Assembly: GCA_029204225.1 (NCBI GenBank)
Contig: CM055105.1
Coordinates: 13,977,221-14,041,220 of the forward strand
DNA: 64,000 nucleotides
Source of the DNA: Diphasiastrum complanatum
Taxonomy: Eukaryota; Streptophyta; Lycopodiopsida; Lycopodiales; Lycopodiaceae
Direction: 5' to 3'
Numbering within the stretch: the stretch's first letter is position 1; each line of letters begins with the position of its first letter. Below the pieces are notes generated by a model. That model was not told the DNA's origin. It searched no databases and was given only the letters and a program-made list of their open reading frames with translations. Of this stretch, positions 10,633 through 22,319 are shown one piece after another. The position numbers and the translations under genes are program-made.

Positions 10633-10694
<62 letters not shown>
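10515..10694. repeat. 64-bp tandem duplication followed by GA microsatellite
   Basis: CTCATCGTGTTGTGGCGCAG starts at 10515 and again at 10579, giving a 64-bp tandem pair with few differences. It is followed by a pure (GA)n run at about 10635-10694. No gene is supported here. Confidence 0.85.
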
Positions 10695-10700
<6 letters not shown>

Positions 10701-10954
10701 CAGGGGGAAAAAAAATTTGAAATGTGTGTGTGCGCCCAAAAAAACAAAAATAAAGACGCGCATGTGTTGTTTTTCTTACCAATTTTTTTCAAACATTTTT
10801 TTAACTCTTTTCTTTGCAAATGAGTGACATGTTTTGCGGGCAGAGCGTGGCATTTTCGGCGGCACAGGGTTAATTTTTTGACGGCAACTCTTACACTCTC
10901 TCTCTCAAATATATATATATATATATATATGTATGTATATATCATAGATCCAGT

Positions 10955-11902
<948 letters not shown>

Positions 11903-11978
11903 ATAAAAAATCATCTGAGTACAATGGTAGACCGTCTGCTAGAGACAAACTACTGAAACTAAAACAACAGAGCCACAA

Positions 11979-14239
11979 TCAATGCTCTGGCTCTGACTCA
12001 GACGAATGCTCTGGAGAAAACTCAAGGCCCCGAGCTGACTCTCGCAGCCGATATCTCTGCCTGTCTGGAACTGGCATGGGCTGTGTATCCGAGGGGGAAG
12101 ACTCGTCATCCTCATCCTCCCAATCAGCCTTCGCATCAGCCCCCAAGCAGGCCAAACCAACAACACCTGCTCCAACTGGCTGTGATACTGCACCTCTACC
12201 TGTACTTGGAGCCCTGCGTGGTCGTCCTCTCCTCCCTGGCAGTTTCTGTGCCTTGCCTTTCTTGTTCGGTGCACCCTTGGGCCTGCCTGGTCTTTTGCGG
12301 ACAAGAGGAGCTGTCAATGCCTTGTCACCCCCATGCAAACCACCTGGCTGGCTAGGTTGGGCCCAAGCTGAGGCCGGCTGGGATAGGGAAGCAAAAGAGG
12401 GAACTCCCTGTGCAACTGAGCGAGGAGGATGAGCTCGTGGAGTGTGTGCCCGTGGGGCTGCTGCAGGTGGAGGAACTGGCTGTGCAGGAGGCGAGTACAG
12501 TGGCGATATGTACTGAAAGGGGCGCTGTGGTGGCCGGTACTGGTACATCCTGGGTGCTGCCAAAGGAGGAGGATGTGACGTGGGTGCTGCCACTAGAGGA
12601 GCCACTGTGGATATGGGAGCTGCAAGAGAAAACCTGGGCACAGATGGTGGCCTGCCATGGAGACCTGGTGCTGCAGAAGTGGACGGCGATGGAGGGGTTG
12701 CAGGCCTAAATGGCATCGGTGGCACTGGAGGAGCTGTGCGACGCACATACACCCTCTGAGGAGCTGGAGGAACTGTAGGCACCTCATGCGACTGCTCTGG
12801 CTGGGACTCTGTGTATGGCATGCTGGCAAGAGATGATGGGGGCGCCCTGACACTCGACATCTGCTGGGCCTCTGAATCCAATGTGGCAACCAAGTCGGCC
12901 AGCTGGGCATCCGAATACAAATGCTCTGGGCTCTGGGACTCATCCTGTGCACCAGCCTCTAAATCATCCTGTGCACCGACCTCTGAATCATCCTGTGCAC
13001 CGACCTCTGAATCATCCTGTGCACCAACCCTTGAATCAACCCAAGCCTCATCCCGTGCCTCATCATGTGCACCCTATAGACCCTGCATGGCCTCCCAATC
13101 TGTGCAATGAAAGTCATCAGGTGCCTCCTCTGGTGTGTTGTCGTAGTAACGGCCATGACTCTGTGCTGCACGCATCCAAACATCTGCGGGACCGGCATCT
13201 AAACCACTCTACCCTCTATCAAGAGCCTCCTCCATCATGTCGACATAGGTAGGTATGCCATTGCCCTCCCCTGTGTGCCCTGCCTGTCTGTCGGTATAAC
13301 CTGTCCCACCTCTGCCACGTGATGCACCTGTGACCCCTGCCCGTGGCGTGTGCCCTGCACCTGTATAATCTGCCTCATCCCTCTCTGGTCTGGCAAACAC
13401 AACCCGAATGGGCTCATCCTCATCATGCTCATCCTCTGACACTGGCTCATCCGCCTCATACAATGGGGGCTCTCTGTGCTCAAGCCCAAGCTCTCTCTCT
13501 CTCTCATCTCGGCAAGCTCCCTCTCTCTCTCTGCCATCAACTGTGTGCCCAGGTCATCTGCAGGCATGGGATGGGTGATGTCCGTAGGCAAGTCGGTGAT
13601 GGCAAAGGGCAGGTTCAGCTCGTAAATCAGACTGGCCACGGCCTGTGTGGCCTCTCTGTCCATGTGCGGCTGATGCGCGCCGCGAATGGTCTGCTGCACG
13701 AGGGCTCTCCCTGGTGGGCGACGGGTGGTGGATCTCCAGCACGGTGCACCAACCGTGACGAGAATGGACGATGACGCGACAGGCTGGGCACTGGTGGATG
13801 CATCGGCTGTAGATGTGGAATGGGGAGAGTGGGATGCACTGGCAGGGATGGGTGCAACAGCATAGGTGGGGTGCACTGGTGGAGGGGCAACATCTGGCAT
13901 GGGGTACGAAAACTGCTGGCTGAGGAGGTCATCCGGATGGGAAGTGAAGGAAGAAGGGATCTCTTCCACATCCTCGAAGGCCCGCCCAGTACCATCCTGG
14001 GCCTACTCGGGTGGTGGAGAGTCCATGAGAAAGTCGTAGACTGGTGGAGTGCGAGCAATAGTGGGTGGTGGTGGAACCGCAGTGGCAACTGGCGGACGCG
14101 ATGGGTCGGGATCCACCGGAATCTGAGCAGATGGGGGTGCGTGAGGCAGAACTGTCTGAGGGGCAAAGGGACCGGAGAAGGATGCACTCCCTCTCCTCGT
14201 GCGTGCCAGCCAAGCAGGCAGCAACTCTGGGCTAGCCAC
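11979..14239 (-). pseudogene. Decayed proline-rich AT-hook protein gene
   Basis: One long intronless frame with a start MASPELLPAWLARTRRGSAS (14239). An amber codon follows PPPE, after which the same frame resumes (FEDVEEIPSSF, then an AVASLIYELNLPF block). It shifts frame at GA repeats near 13490-13540 and continues with LYEADEPVSEDEHDEDEP, YVDMMEEALDRG, then VWMRAAQSHGRYYDN. An acidic 8-residue repeat DSEVGAQD follows, encoded by 24-bp tandem units (12958-13030). The C-terminal part has two AT-hook-like motifs (KRPGRPKG, RRGRPRRA) and an acidic tail ending SESEPEH. At least three stops break it. AT-hooks suggest a nuclear DNA-binding protein. The family is not recognised; a transposon accessory protein is plausible. 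It is flanked by TA tracts and is richer in GC than its surroundings. Confidence 0.55.
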
Positions 14240-14249
14240 ATAAGGAGCG

Positions 14250-14299
14250 GTGCAAAATGTATATGTATATGCATATGTATATATGCATATGTATATATG

Positions 14300-14337
<38 letters not shown>
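14250..14337. repeat. TATG/TA microsatellite
   Basis: TATGCATATG and TA repeats lie between the start of the AT-hook ORF and the truncated helicase, marking an element junction. Confidence 0.9.
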
Positions 14338-14340
<3 letters not shown>

Positions 14341-14358
14341 CTTAATTCAAAAAGTCGT

Positions 14359-15133
14359 CGGTAAATTTTGGGTTTCAGGTCCCCAATGTCGATTTTGGTT
14401 CATCTGCATTGTTTTGCGAGGAGATGTTTGTCGACGAGAATCCTTCAGAGGTTGAAGGTGACATCGAGAGATTGAACGGGGATCAACAAAAGATTTTCGA
14501 CTTTGTAGTACGTGAGCATGTTGTTCGGAGAGTGGGTGGTATTTTTTGTAGATGGTGTGGGTGGTACATGCAAGACACACATGTATAGTGTCATGTTGTC
14601 GTATGTTCGTGCACAAGGGTGGATAGCATTGGCAGTTGCATCGTGTGGGATTGCTGCATTGTTGATGAAAGGTGGTAGGACCGCACACTCTCGGTTTAAA
14701 ATTCCTCCGATGGAATTGAATGAGAGGGGATTGTGCAATGGCACAAGATTGATCATCCTCAGATTGGGTGAACAGGTCATAGAGGCGGAGATAGTGACCG
14801 GGAAGAATATAGGGAGTAGAGTCCTTATTCCACGTATCCTTATAGTGCCAAATGATTCGAACATACAGTTTGAATTGCAGAGGGTCCAGTTTCCTATCAG
14901 AGCAGCATTTTCCATGACAATAAATTTTGCACAGGGGCAAACTATGGACACGATTGGATTGTATTTGCCTCGGCTTGTGTTTAGTCATGGGCAATTGTAT
15001 GTTGCAAAGTTTCGAGAGTGCGAAATACAACAAGTCTTCGTGTGCTGATTACTGACAAGGAAAATGGATTTACGGATGTGGATGGAGTGGCAAGGTACAC
15101 TCAGAACATTGTGTATTCAGAAGTGTTGTAGTA
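14359..15133 (+). pseudogene. Helitron PIF1-like helicase, deletion derivative
   Basis: The second helicase remnant is opposite in strand to the first. Homology starts with VNFGFQVPNVD, parallel to FGFTLPNSD in the 0.8-2.3 kb copy, and passes through IERLNGDQQKIFDFVV. A frameshift falls in a T6 run (about 14541-14546). The P-loop reads GVGGTCKT, so the second Gly of GKT is Cys and ATP binding should be lost. After AHSRFKIP the frame jumps to LNERGLCNGTRLI, deleting Walker B to motif IV. C-terminal motifs are kept: MTINFAQGQTMDTIG and FSHGQLYVAKF. A last frameshift leads to RVLITDKENGF and ends NIVYSEVL. The N-terminal Rep and leading domains are missing; a TA tract lies at the break. Confidence 0.85.
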
Positions 15134-15505
15134 GTAAGTTTGAAGTGATGTTTATGGTTTATGGTTCGAGATGCAAGGTACAGTTAGAGTTAGAATTGGT
15201 GTTAGACTTAGCATTTGGGATGTAGGGTAGAGTTAGAGTTAGAGTTAGAGTTACAATTAGATTTGGAGAGAAAAATCTGACAAATTTTGTACACGGAAAA
15301 GGTTGTGTGGAAGGAGGTTCTTGAATATAGTTAGGATTTTGAGTTCAGTATTTGATTTGACATAAGGCTTATACTAACATTGTGTTTCTTTTTTCTAAAT
15401 TTTGTCGAGCAGGCTGTTGGAACGAGTGACTATCTTCATTGCAACTTGCTATTGACTACGTTTTAGGTAATTGCATTAAGTTAACGAGTGTGTATGTTTT
15501 TGCAG
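15134..15505. other. Spacer between helicase and downstream exon
   Basis: AT-rich spacer with a GTTAGA repeat run at about 15186-15256 that is only superficially telomere-like. It is likely intron or intergenic DNA within the Helitron-like remnant. Confidence 0.4.
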
Positions 15506-15735
15506 ATGGTGAAGGTCATTGTCAATCAATGTCAATCGACGAACATTCATGCGGGACTTTATGAAGCGGTTTGTTTTGCGTGATGACGAACACATCTGCA
15601 CAACTATTTGGTTGTTGCAGCTATACGCGAAGTTTTTAAAGGATTTACAAGACGTCGGATATTTGATTCCATGAGAACACCATATGTTATTAGATGTGGA
15701 TTTGTTAGTACAAAATCAACATACATCTATAGAGT
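15506..15735 (+). pseudogene. Conserved Helitron-linked exon, copy 2 (frameshifted)
   Basis: Starts ATGGTGAAGGTC immediately after TTTTTGCAG, about 370 bases downstream of the helicase end. A small local duplication (TCAATCAATGTCAATC) shifts the frame, after which RRTFMRDFMKRFVLRDDEH, then WLLQLYAKFL, can be read. A stop follows LIP, and REHHMLLDVDLLV continues in another frame. It lines up with copies 1 and 3 over its whole length. Function is unknown. Its location downstream of helicase, as for copy 1, is the main clue to its origin. Confidence 0.5.
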
Positions 15736-16289
15736 AGTATTGGTAGTAGATATTACTGATGCGTCACAGATGATAGATACCTTGGTGTGCTCCCAAGGCT
15801 TTGGATGTGATTCGTGGGAAGAATTTTTTGAGAATTATTGAGTTTTTAAATAAACATATAATAGATTCGTTTTTTTAAATTTTATGTATGTGGAATGTCT
15901 TCCTTTCGTGATTTATTTGCACTTAACTAAATGTTGTACCCATACTAACGCATCTTTCACACATTTTTCATAGTGAATATGTGGTTTTACATGTATTCTA
16001 CACATAGAATGGCTTTACATGTTTGTATGCATAGATAGCTTAAAGTGGCTAATCTTTTGAAGTTTGCATTGCATGTGATTATTAACCACATATTAAAATT
16101 TTGAAATTTATCTACAATGTACATACATTTTCACACATACACATATATGTACACACATTTTCACACATACACATACATGTACACATTGCACATGCACATG
16201 CATATATAGACACATACATGTACACATGCACACTCTCACTCATACATACACGCATGCATAGATACATGCACTACCCTGAATACACACAC

Positions 16290-16380
16290 ATACATAGATC
16301 TGAGATTGGCCACCATCCAAATCATCGGCCGCCACCTAGATCGGCCTCCATTGCCCGTCAACGACGGGCACTCTTTACTA

Positions 16381-16381
<1 letters not shown>
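16290..16381 (+). mobile_element. Element A 3' end, copy 4
   Basis: GAGATTGGCCACCATCC leads to CATCGGCCGCCACC, then a perfect hairpin GCCCGTC AAC GACGGGC (16353-16369), then ACTCTTTACTAG with CTAG at 16378-16381, and then T and a long TA tract. It lies downstream of helicase copy 2 and exon copy 2 in the same orientation, so it could be the true 3' end of that Helitron. It could also be an independent short element. Confidence 0.55.
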
Positions 16382-16437
<56 letters not shown>

Positions 16438-16470
16438 TACATATACATATACATATATCTATATATATAA
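16382..16470. repeat. (TA)n tract
   Basis: Pure TA run grading into TATACA at the end of element A copy 4. Confidence 0.95.
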
Positions 16471-16640
16471 AGATATTTGTGTGTCAGATTTGTGCCTATG
16501 TATGGGGTAGGAGTATGCACCCATGGTGGCATGGGTGCATCCTCCTACCTGGTGTGCTTTTAAAAAAAATGTATTAAATTTTTTTACATGCATGCATGGA
16601 AGGAGGATGCCCCATGGATACATCCTCCTCCTCGTTCATC
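16471..16640 (+). repeat. Element B copy 2
   Basis: Follows the TA tract as at 3.1 kb. Carries a 9-bp stem-loop GCACCCATG GTGG CATGGGTGC (16517-16538), an oligo-A/AATTT stretch, CATGCATGCATGG and GGATGCCCCATGG words. No coding potential. Confidence 0.5.
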
Positions 16641-16930
16641 CTCCCCCACTCCTTCCCTCCCTCTAAATTCAATTTCTCTCTCTCTTTCTCTCTCCTCCTC
16701 TCTCCCTCCTCATGCCTGCCTCCGTCGCTCCCTCTTGCTCCATCTCTCTTGCCCTCCCATCTCCATATCTCTCTCCCAGCTACTCCATCACGCCCCCCCC
16801 CCCCCTCTCCATCTCTCCCTCATGTCTGCTCCTCCATCATGGCCCCCCCACGCCCCCCTCTCCATCTCCCCCTCATGTCTGCTCCTCCATCGCGCCCCTC
16901 CCCCCCAGTCTCTCTCCCCTACTGCACATG
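16641..16930. repeat. CT/CCCTC-rich low-complexity DNA
   Basis: Pyrimidine-rich run with diverged repeats of CTCCATCTCYCCCTCATGTCTGCTCC words and a C12-like tract near 16794-16805. Proline/serine ORFs here are composition artefacts. Confidence 0.85.
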
Positions 16931-16975
16931 GAAGAGGCTGTGAGATGCTTGGATCTTTGAATTTCTAATTGACAT

Positions 16976-18110
16976 GTTCTCCAGTCGCAATGCTTTCACA
17001 AATTATGTTGTTTTGCGTGCTTCATTTGACACCGATGGCACCTATGCTTATCAGGTATTTTAAGGTGTCTTCAATTCACTTCCTTTTTGTGGCTATAGCC
17101 CATCTACCAGATGGGAATTGATAGCAAAGGCCGACATAGCTCTCTGGGATGCAATTTATTTTGGAAGTTTGAAAAGAATGGAGGAAAACCTAAGCAACTT
17201 TCAAAACTCTGCAAGCAAGAAATTAGCACATAGAGTAGCCGAGTTGATATCTCTGAAGAAACAATACAAATCAGTGGCAAAAATAGAGGACTTGCAAACG
17301 AGATTGGCAGACTCTGGGAATGAGAAGTTAAAAAATATAACTTTGAAATGTCTAGAAGCAAGTGAAGAAAAAAAAGTTTTGGGAGACGATCTTCAACATG
17401 TCTTGAATGAGAGAAGTACAATTGCAGAACAAAAGATTGGGTTAAAAAAAGACGCACCATATGGGAGAACACCAGCATTTGTAGAGGTAGGTGTAAAATC
17501 ACAGCAAACTCTTCCTGCAGAAGAGAGTCTTTATGCATCTCGAGCAGATATGCCTACTTGCCCTAGATCTATAAGGTAGCCATTGCTTGTAAAATAAAAA
17601 AATTGACAACAACAAGGGCGTTGCTGAATTAGATATTAGTTTGGAAGTTTCAAAAGATCTTGATTGTCCACAAGTGCAACTGTTTCTGAAGCCATCTGCA
17701 GTTTCATCAGACGCTTTGCACGATTCGTCTACCTGCTCGGTAGTGCCTCCCACACCTGAAGAGCATTGTATAGATTCAGCATTATCAAGATATGTAGAAA
17801 TTGATAGTTTTTGCCTGCCATCAAAAAGTGCTTCCAACCAGAAGAGAGAACTAAAAAGCTCTCAGCATCAGGAGCACCTCGAACTAAGCTCATTGCGTTC
17901 TCTATTCCAGCTAGACGATGATGACGCACATGTTCCGAATGTACAAGGTGATTTTCCTAGGGACGGTAGGGCACTCAGTGAATCTCCAAATGTTGAAAAC
18001 TCTCAAGAACAACAACAAAGGAATATAGAAGAAGTTGCACGTACTGAAGGTGCAAATCCTTCTACTTTCTTGGGTAATTTATATGTCTATGTATTGGCAT
18101 GTCGCTGATG
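16976..18110 (+). pseudogene. Unrecognised exon-like series (coiled coil and acidic segments)
   Basis: An exon-like stretch reads NYVVLRASFDTDGTYAYQ and ends at CAG|GTATTT (about 17055). After a TATAG acceptor-like site a frame (about 17118-17579) is rich in Glu/Lys/Leu heptads (ELISLKKQYKSVAKIEDLQ, then a KKVLGDDLQHVLNE block), consistent with a coiled coil. A third open segment (about 17623-18108) is Ser/Gln/Asp-rich, with LSSLRSLFQLDDDDAH, and ends near a GTAATT donor-like site. The composition is gene-like and not repetitive, but I do not recognise the family. It may be the upstream part of the gene whose H15 piece follows at 18231. Confidence 0.35.
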
Positions 18111-18230
18111 AAATTACAATTTGAGTTTCTAATTATTTAGATGACAAATTTTTCACCAATGGTCATTTTTTGGATATTGCTGATGGAGTAGCTCTGATGA
18201 GATTTAGCGATGGATTGCTGATGATTTAAA

Positions 18231-18420
18231 CCTTTCGCTAAAAGAAAGCACTGGATCAACCCAGTATGCTATTGCAAAACATCTTGAAAGCAACTAGAAG
18301 ACTATGGTGTCTGCCAATCTCAAGAAGAAAGTGAATGGGCAGCTGAGGAATCTGAGCAAGCAAGGAGAGCTGATCAAGGTGACGAATTCATACAAGCTGG
18401 ATGCATGCTCGAGCATGATT
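18231..18420 (+). pseudogene. Linker-histone globular (H15) domain fragment
   Basis: Reads SLKESTGSTQYAIAKHLESN, then a TAG stop, then VSANLKKKVNGQLRNLSKQG and ELIKVTNSYKL. This follows the H1/H15 winged-helix pattern: a LKERxGSSxxAIxKxIE helix, an xxNFKKxxxxxLKxLxxxGxLxKV helix and strand, and a final NSYKL. H15 domains bind nucleosomal DNA in H1, HMGA and TRB/SMH proteins. The amber codon replaces a codon between helices 2 and 3, and the N-terminal strand is weak. No AT-hook or Lys-rich tail follows. I call it a broken fragment, either a pseudogene or a captured piece. Confidence 0.6.
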
Positions 18421-18839
18421 TATTTTTGTTTTGTAGTTGTTCACAACAAAAATTTAAATTTAAGAGTTTAGAATCAAAGTTTGCACTAAATAGTACATCT
18501 ACACAAATGACAAATCATGCTTTAAATCTGGTATATTGAAAAAGATTTTTGTGATCAATATATGTGTTATTCATAGTAGTTTCTTCTATTTGTTAATTCC
18601 AGGTTTTGTTTATGTTTAATAGATGTGCTATTGTGCTACTTTCTAACCTTAAATGTGCTAATGTGCTACTTTCTAGCTTTGATTTTGAGCTCAAGGGACT
18701 TCAAATAATCGATTGCAACTGCCAACATTTCTTCTCTATCTAGTTGCACATAAATGGAGCATTTAAGAAAGGTCAATCTACTTGAGTTGGTTTCGAATAA
18801 AAAACACGGTAGTTTTTGTAGACGCCTCACAATCTAAAA

Positions 18840-20857
18840 GAGTGCTCAAGGGGATGTCTTGAGATAAAATCTCTCAATAAAGAACTTTCCATCCTAAGTG
18901 AGAGTATCCAAGATGATAAGCTTGTGCAAATCATCTTATATGGTCTTGGAGATGAGTTATCCAATCTAGTTCAATGCTTTGCAATTCAAGATTCTCTACC
19001 TTCTATTGACAAGCTCCATAGTGTGCTTGTGGCTGAGGAGAGTAGAATCCTTATGTCAAGCAAAGGATTGGTTCCTTGAAGATTCATGATGGAGATGAGA
19101 AGGCCAACTTCTCAAGAAAAGGCAAGGCAAAGTCCAAGAAGAAGATCCAACACAAGGAGACCAAGAGTGATGATCAAGCATCATGCTCTAAAGGTGGAAA
19201 GAAGAACAAGGCCAAACTCAAGTGCTTCTTTTGTGGAAAGAAGGGACACTTTGCATCCGAGTGCTACAATAAGAAGAATGCACAAGGAGAGAGCAAGCAA
19301 GGCAACCTACCCTTGAGGAAGATGAGGATGAAGTGGATTCATCCTTGATGGCATCTACATAAATATCCAAGAGCTACTCCAATGACACATGGTGGATTGA
19401 TAGTGGGGCTAGCTCCCACATGACATTCCAAAAGGATTTTTTTTCTCAACTCTTGTACCTTTTGTAGGTTGTAAAAAGTCTATTCTAACAACAAGTGATC
19501 GAGAATGTAGAATACATGGATTGGGAACTATTCCCTTAAGTCTTGGATCCTCAAAAAGAGTAGATCTACAAAATGTACTCTATGTTCTCACACTCACTAA
19601 GAATTTGCTAAGTGTAGGACAATTGATGGATGATGGTTTAGATGTCCATTTTAAGCAAGGTGTTTGCTCCATATTGATGAATGATACTTGCATTGTTAAA
19701 GGATTCAACCAAGGAAGGCTTTTCAAGCTAGATGCTAATGTTTTTCTTGGAAGTGTGAACATGGTGAAGGAGGAGCTCAATCAAGTGGAGCTTTGGCATA
19801 GGAGGTTGGGCCATCCCAACTTTAAATCAGTGGAAATGCTATGCACCAAGGATCTTGCTCTCGGCCTCCCAAAGACACTCTCAACGTGTGGAAAAAGTTG
19901 TGAAGCTTGTAGCCTTTCAAAGGCACACAAGCTACCTTTTGTTAACTCTTCCACTAGATCTACTAAAGCATTAGATCTCATTCATAGTGATGTGCACTCT
20001 TTTTCTCAAGAATCTGATGGAGGTGCATTAATGTATGTATCTTTTATTGATGATTACTCTAGATACACTTGGATTGAACTTTTGGATTCCAAGAGTAAAG
20101 TATTTGAGTATTTTGTAAAGTTCAACACTCTAGTTGAGAATCAACTTGATGCTAAAGTAAAAGTATTGAGGAGTGATAATGGTGAAGAGTATATCTCCAC
20201 TAGGATGATAGAGTTTTGTAAATCCAATCGTATTAAAAGAGAGCTTACATGTACTTATAGTCCTCAACAAAATGGTATAGCCGAGAGAATGAGGCTATTA
20301 CTTGTGCAACTTATTTATGTAATAAATTGCCATATAAGCCCATTGGAGGCATAACATCTTATGAGGCTCTATTTGGTAAGAAGCCAAATCTCAAAGATCT
20401 TAGAATCTTTGGATCTACTTGCTATGTTTTTCGAGTATTAGATACAAGAAAGAAGGATGATCCTACATCCATAAAAGGAATTTTTGCTGGTTATGTTGAA
20501 AATAGCAAAGGATATAGAGTCTATAATCCTATCACTAAAAAGATTTTAGTGAGTAGAGATGTTACATTTGATGAAGGTAACTACTACAAGTTGAATGAAA
20601 GTGCTTCTAATCCATCTTATGTCAAGGATCTTGCAAGATTTGAGGAGGAGCCTACATGTGATCAAGATCTTGAGGATCCACCTCAAGACCTGAGAACTCC
20701 AAGAAGGTCCACAAGAAGGAAGGCCGAGCCATCAAGGCTCACCTATGTCGACAAAGGTGAACAAAGGGAAGATCTTCATTCACTTACCGCTTACACTTTT
20801 CTAACATCTATGTTTGATGAGCCGAGTTGCTTTGAAGAGGCTATGGAGTCACAATAA
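18840..20857 (+). pseudogene. Ty1/copia gag-pol, truncated before reverse transcriptase
   Basis: Gag tail reads LGDELSNLVQCFAIQD with the Cys-X2-Cys-X4-His-X4-Cys knuckle CFFCGKKGHFASEC. The protease site WWIDSGASSHMTF follows, then an LWHRRLGHPN pre-integrase block (within 19521-20354). The integrase core has HSDVHSF, LRSDNGEEY and PQQNGIAER. A deletion of about 25 codons plus a frameshift follows IAER; the frame resumes with AITCATYLCNKLP and FGKKPNLKDLRIFGSTCY. The sequence stops at FEEAMESQ, just where reverse transcriptase begins, and abuts gypsy sequence. No LTRs were seen. Frameshifts occur between gag and protease. It is dead. The gag sequence is of the same family as the minus-strand gags at 31.9-32.7 and 37.6 kb. 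Confidence 0.85.
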
Positions 20858-21235
20858 TAGAGGTGGATTGGACATTGTCGCTACAGCTCCTTGTAAGGCT
20901 TTCAATTTCTTATCGAACTGTGTCGTGAGTTGCTCCATCTGCTGTTTGTGTAATTTTGTCATTTGTTCCAAGAGCAATTCTGTGGACAAAGTGAAAGTAT
21001 TTGATGATGATGACGCTATTGAGGGAGTAGGAGTATGGGTGGTTGGATATTCGTTGTCTGATCCCTCATCCTCTTCCTTGATGGCATCCTCCATAGCTTC
21101 TTGCAAAGTAGTGTACTGCTCCCATCGTTTCAGTTCTCTTCTGATGCTATGTGGTAACCCTGCAAGGAACCACATGATCACCGCATGATCGGGAGTTAGG
21201 CTGCATTGCATTCGGGTCATAGATGTTTGACCCAC
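20855..21235 (-). pseudogene. Ty3/gypsy gag fragment, inverted
   Basis: The minus-strand frame includes AVIMWFLAGLPHSIRRELK, then YTTLQEAMEDAIKEEDEG and a coiled-coil EQLTTQFDKKLKALQ. This resembles the C-terminal part of plant Ty3 gag. A related coiled-coil (EKLQSQFDEKIKAL) occurs on the plus strand at about 21297-21360, so two homologous gag pieces now face away from each other. It is joined directly to the end of the copia fragment. Confidence 0.6.
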
Positions 21236-21289
21236 TCAATATAGTCCCTGACCCTTTCTCTTTTTCTTCGAGAAGCTTGGGAGAACCAA

Positions 21290-22290
21290 CAGAAATAGAT
21301 GGAAAAGTTGCAGTCGCAATTTGATGAGAAAATCAAAGCATTGGAAGATTTCCATAAAAAAGCGAACGAGGAACCTAAGAAGTTTGCAAAGACTTTTGGT
21401 GTTCTATTTGTATAGGAAATCACACAGTGAATGAGTGTCCTCAATTGAAAAAATGAATGGAAATTAGTTTATGCCATTTGTGTAATTCGCCTGATCATGA
21501 GACTACTTTTTGCAACTTCAATCCTCGAATAATTTAGCAACAGTATGCCCAGATGGGATATCGAGAACCACATTATGGAGGAAATCCGGCAGCTAGACCT
21601 CGTCAATCAACTCTTGGATACCCGGAACGATTAGCCTTACCTGCCCCACCAAAGCACCCGCCTCCTCCTACCAATTTGATGGAACCAGAACCTTACAGAA
21701 GTGCCAAGCAATAGAATTATAATAATGATCATGAAAGTGGATATTCAGAACAATATGCTATTTATGTTGTTGCGCAACAAGAAGCATCTAGAAACTGGAC
21801 CAGAGCACCACTTGGATGCTTTGCATATGGAGAAAATTACAGAGTTGCAAAATGTCCAAATAAAGGCAAATTTGTACCATTCTGTCATGACTGTGGTTAT
21901 GGGCATTGCTATAAGGAATGTCCAGCAAGACCGAAGCCACCACCGGCTATAGCTCCTGTAAATTTGATAACAATCAAGCAAAGACTAGTAGCTCAAAATA
22001 AACCAAGTGTACCCTTGATGGTGGTTACCAGAGCACAGAAGCAGAAAGAACCTGTAGCAGATCTAGTACTTGTTGATTCTATACCATTAACTGATATACC
22101 AACAACATCTAGAGTCTATCCAAATCTTCATGCAGAAAAGAGAAGATATCAAGATATGAGGCAGTGGATTAAACATTTGCAAGAGGAAGAGGAGCTTGAA
22201 GCTGCTAGAGCAACAACCGAAGTTCATTCTTCACCAGTGCAACCACCGAATAATCCACGTATAAATGAATGCTCAGTTGCATCATCATGA
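21290..22290 (+). pseudogene. Ty3/gypsy element 1: gag C-terminus and knuckle region
   Basis: Frames switch several times. After the coiled-coil piece, a zinc-knuckle-like stretch reads CPNKGKFVPFCHDCGYGHCYKEC (here split: CPNKGKF, FCHDCGYGHCYKEC) near 21855-21925. It continues with AQKQKEPVADLVLVDS and RRYQDMRQWIKHLQEEEELE. The usual N-terminal gag lies elsewhere or is lost. Several stops and shifts make it non-coding today. Confidence 0.7.
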
Positions 22291-22319
22291 AGAACCCTTC
22301 AAGATGACTAAACCGGAAA

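Noticed and set aside
15186-15256. GTTAGA-type run as an interstitial telomere
   Set aside because: The unit is AGAGTT-like, short and irregular; it does not match the plant TTTAGGG repeat.
16588-16968. Proline/serine-rich ORFs as an extensin-like gene
   Set aside because: All frames are driven by CT/CCC repeats. No signal peptide or SPPPP periodicity.
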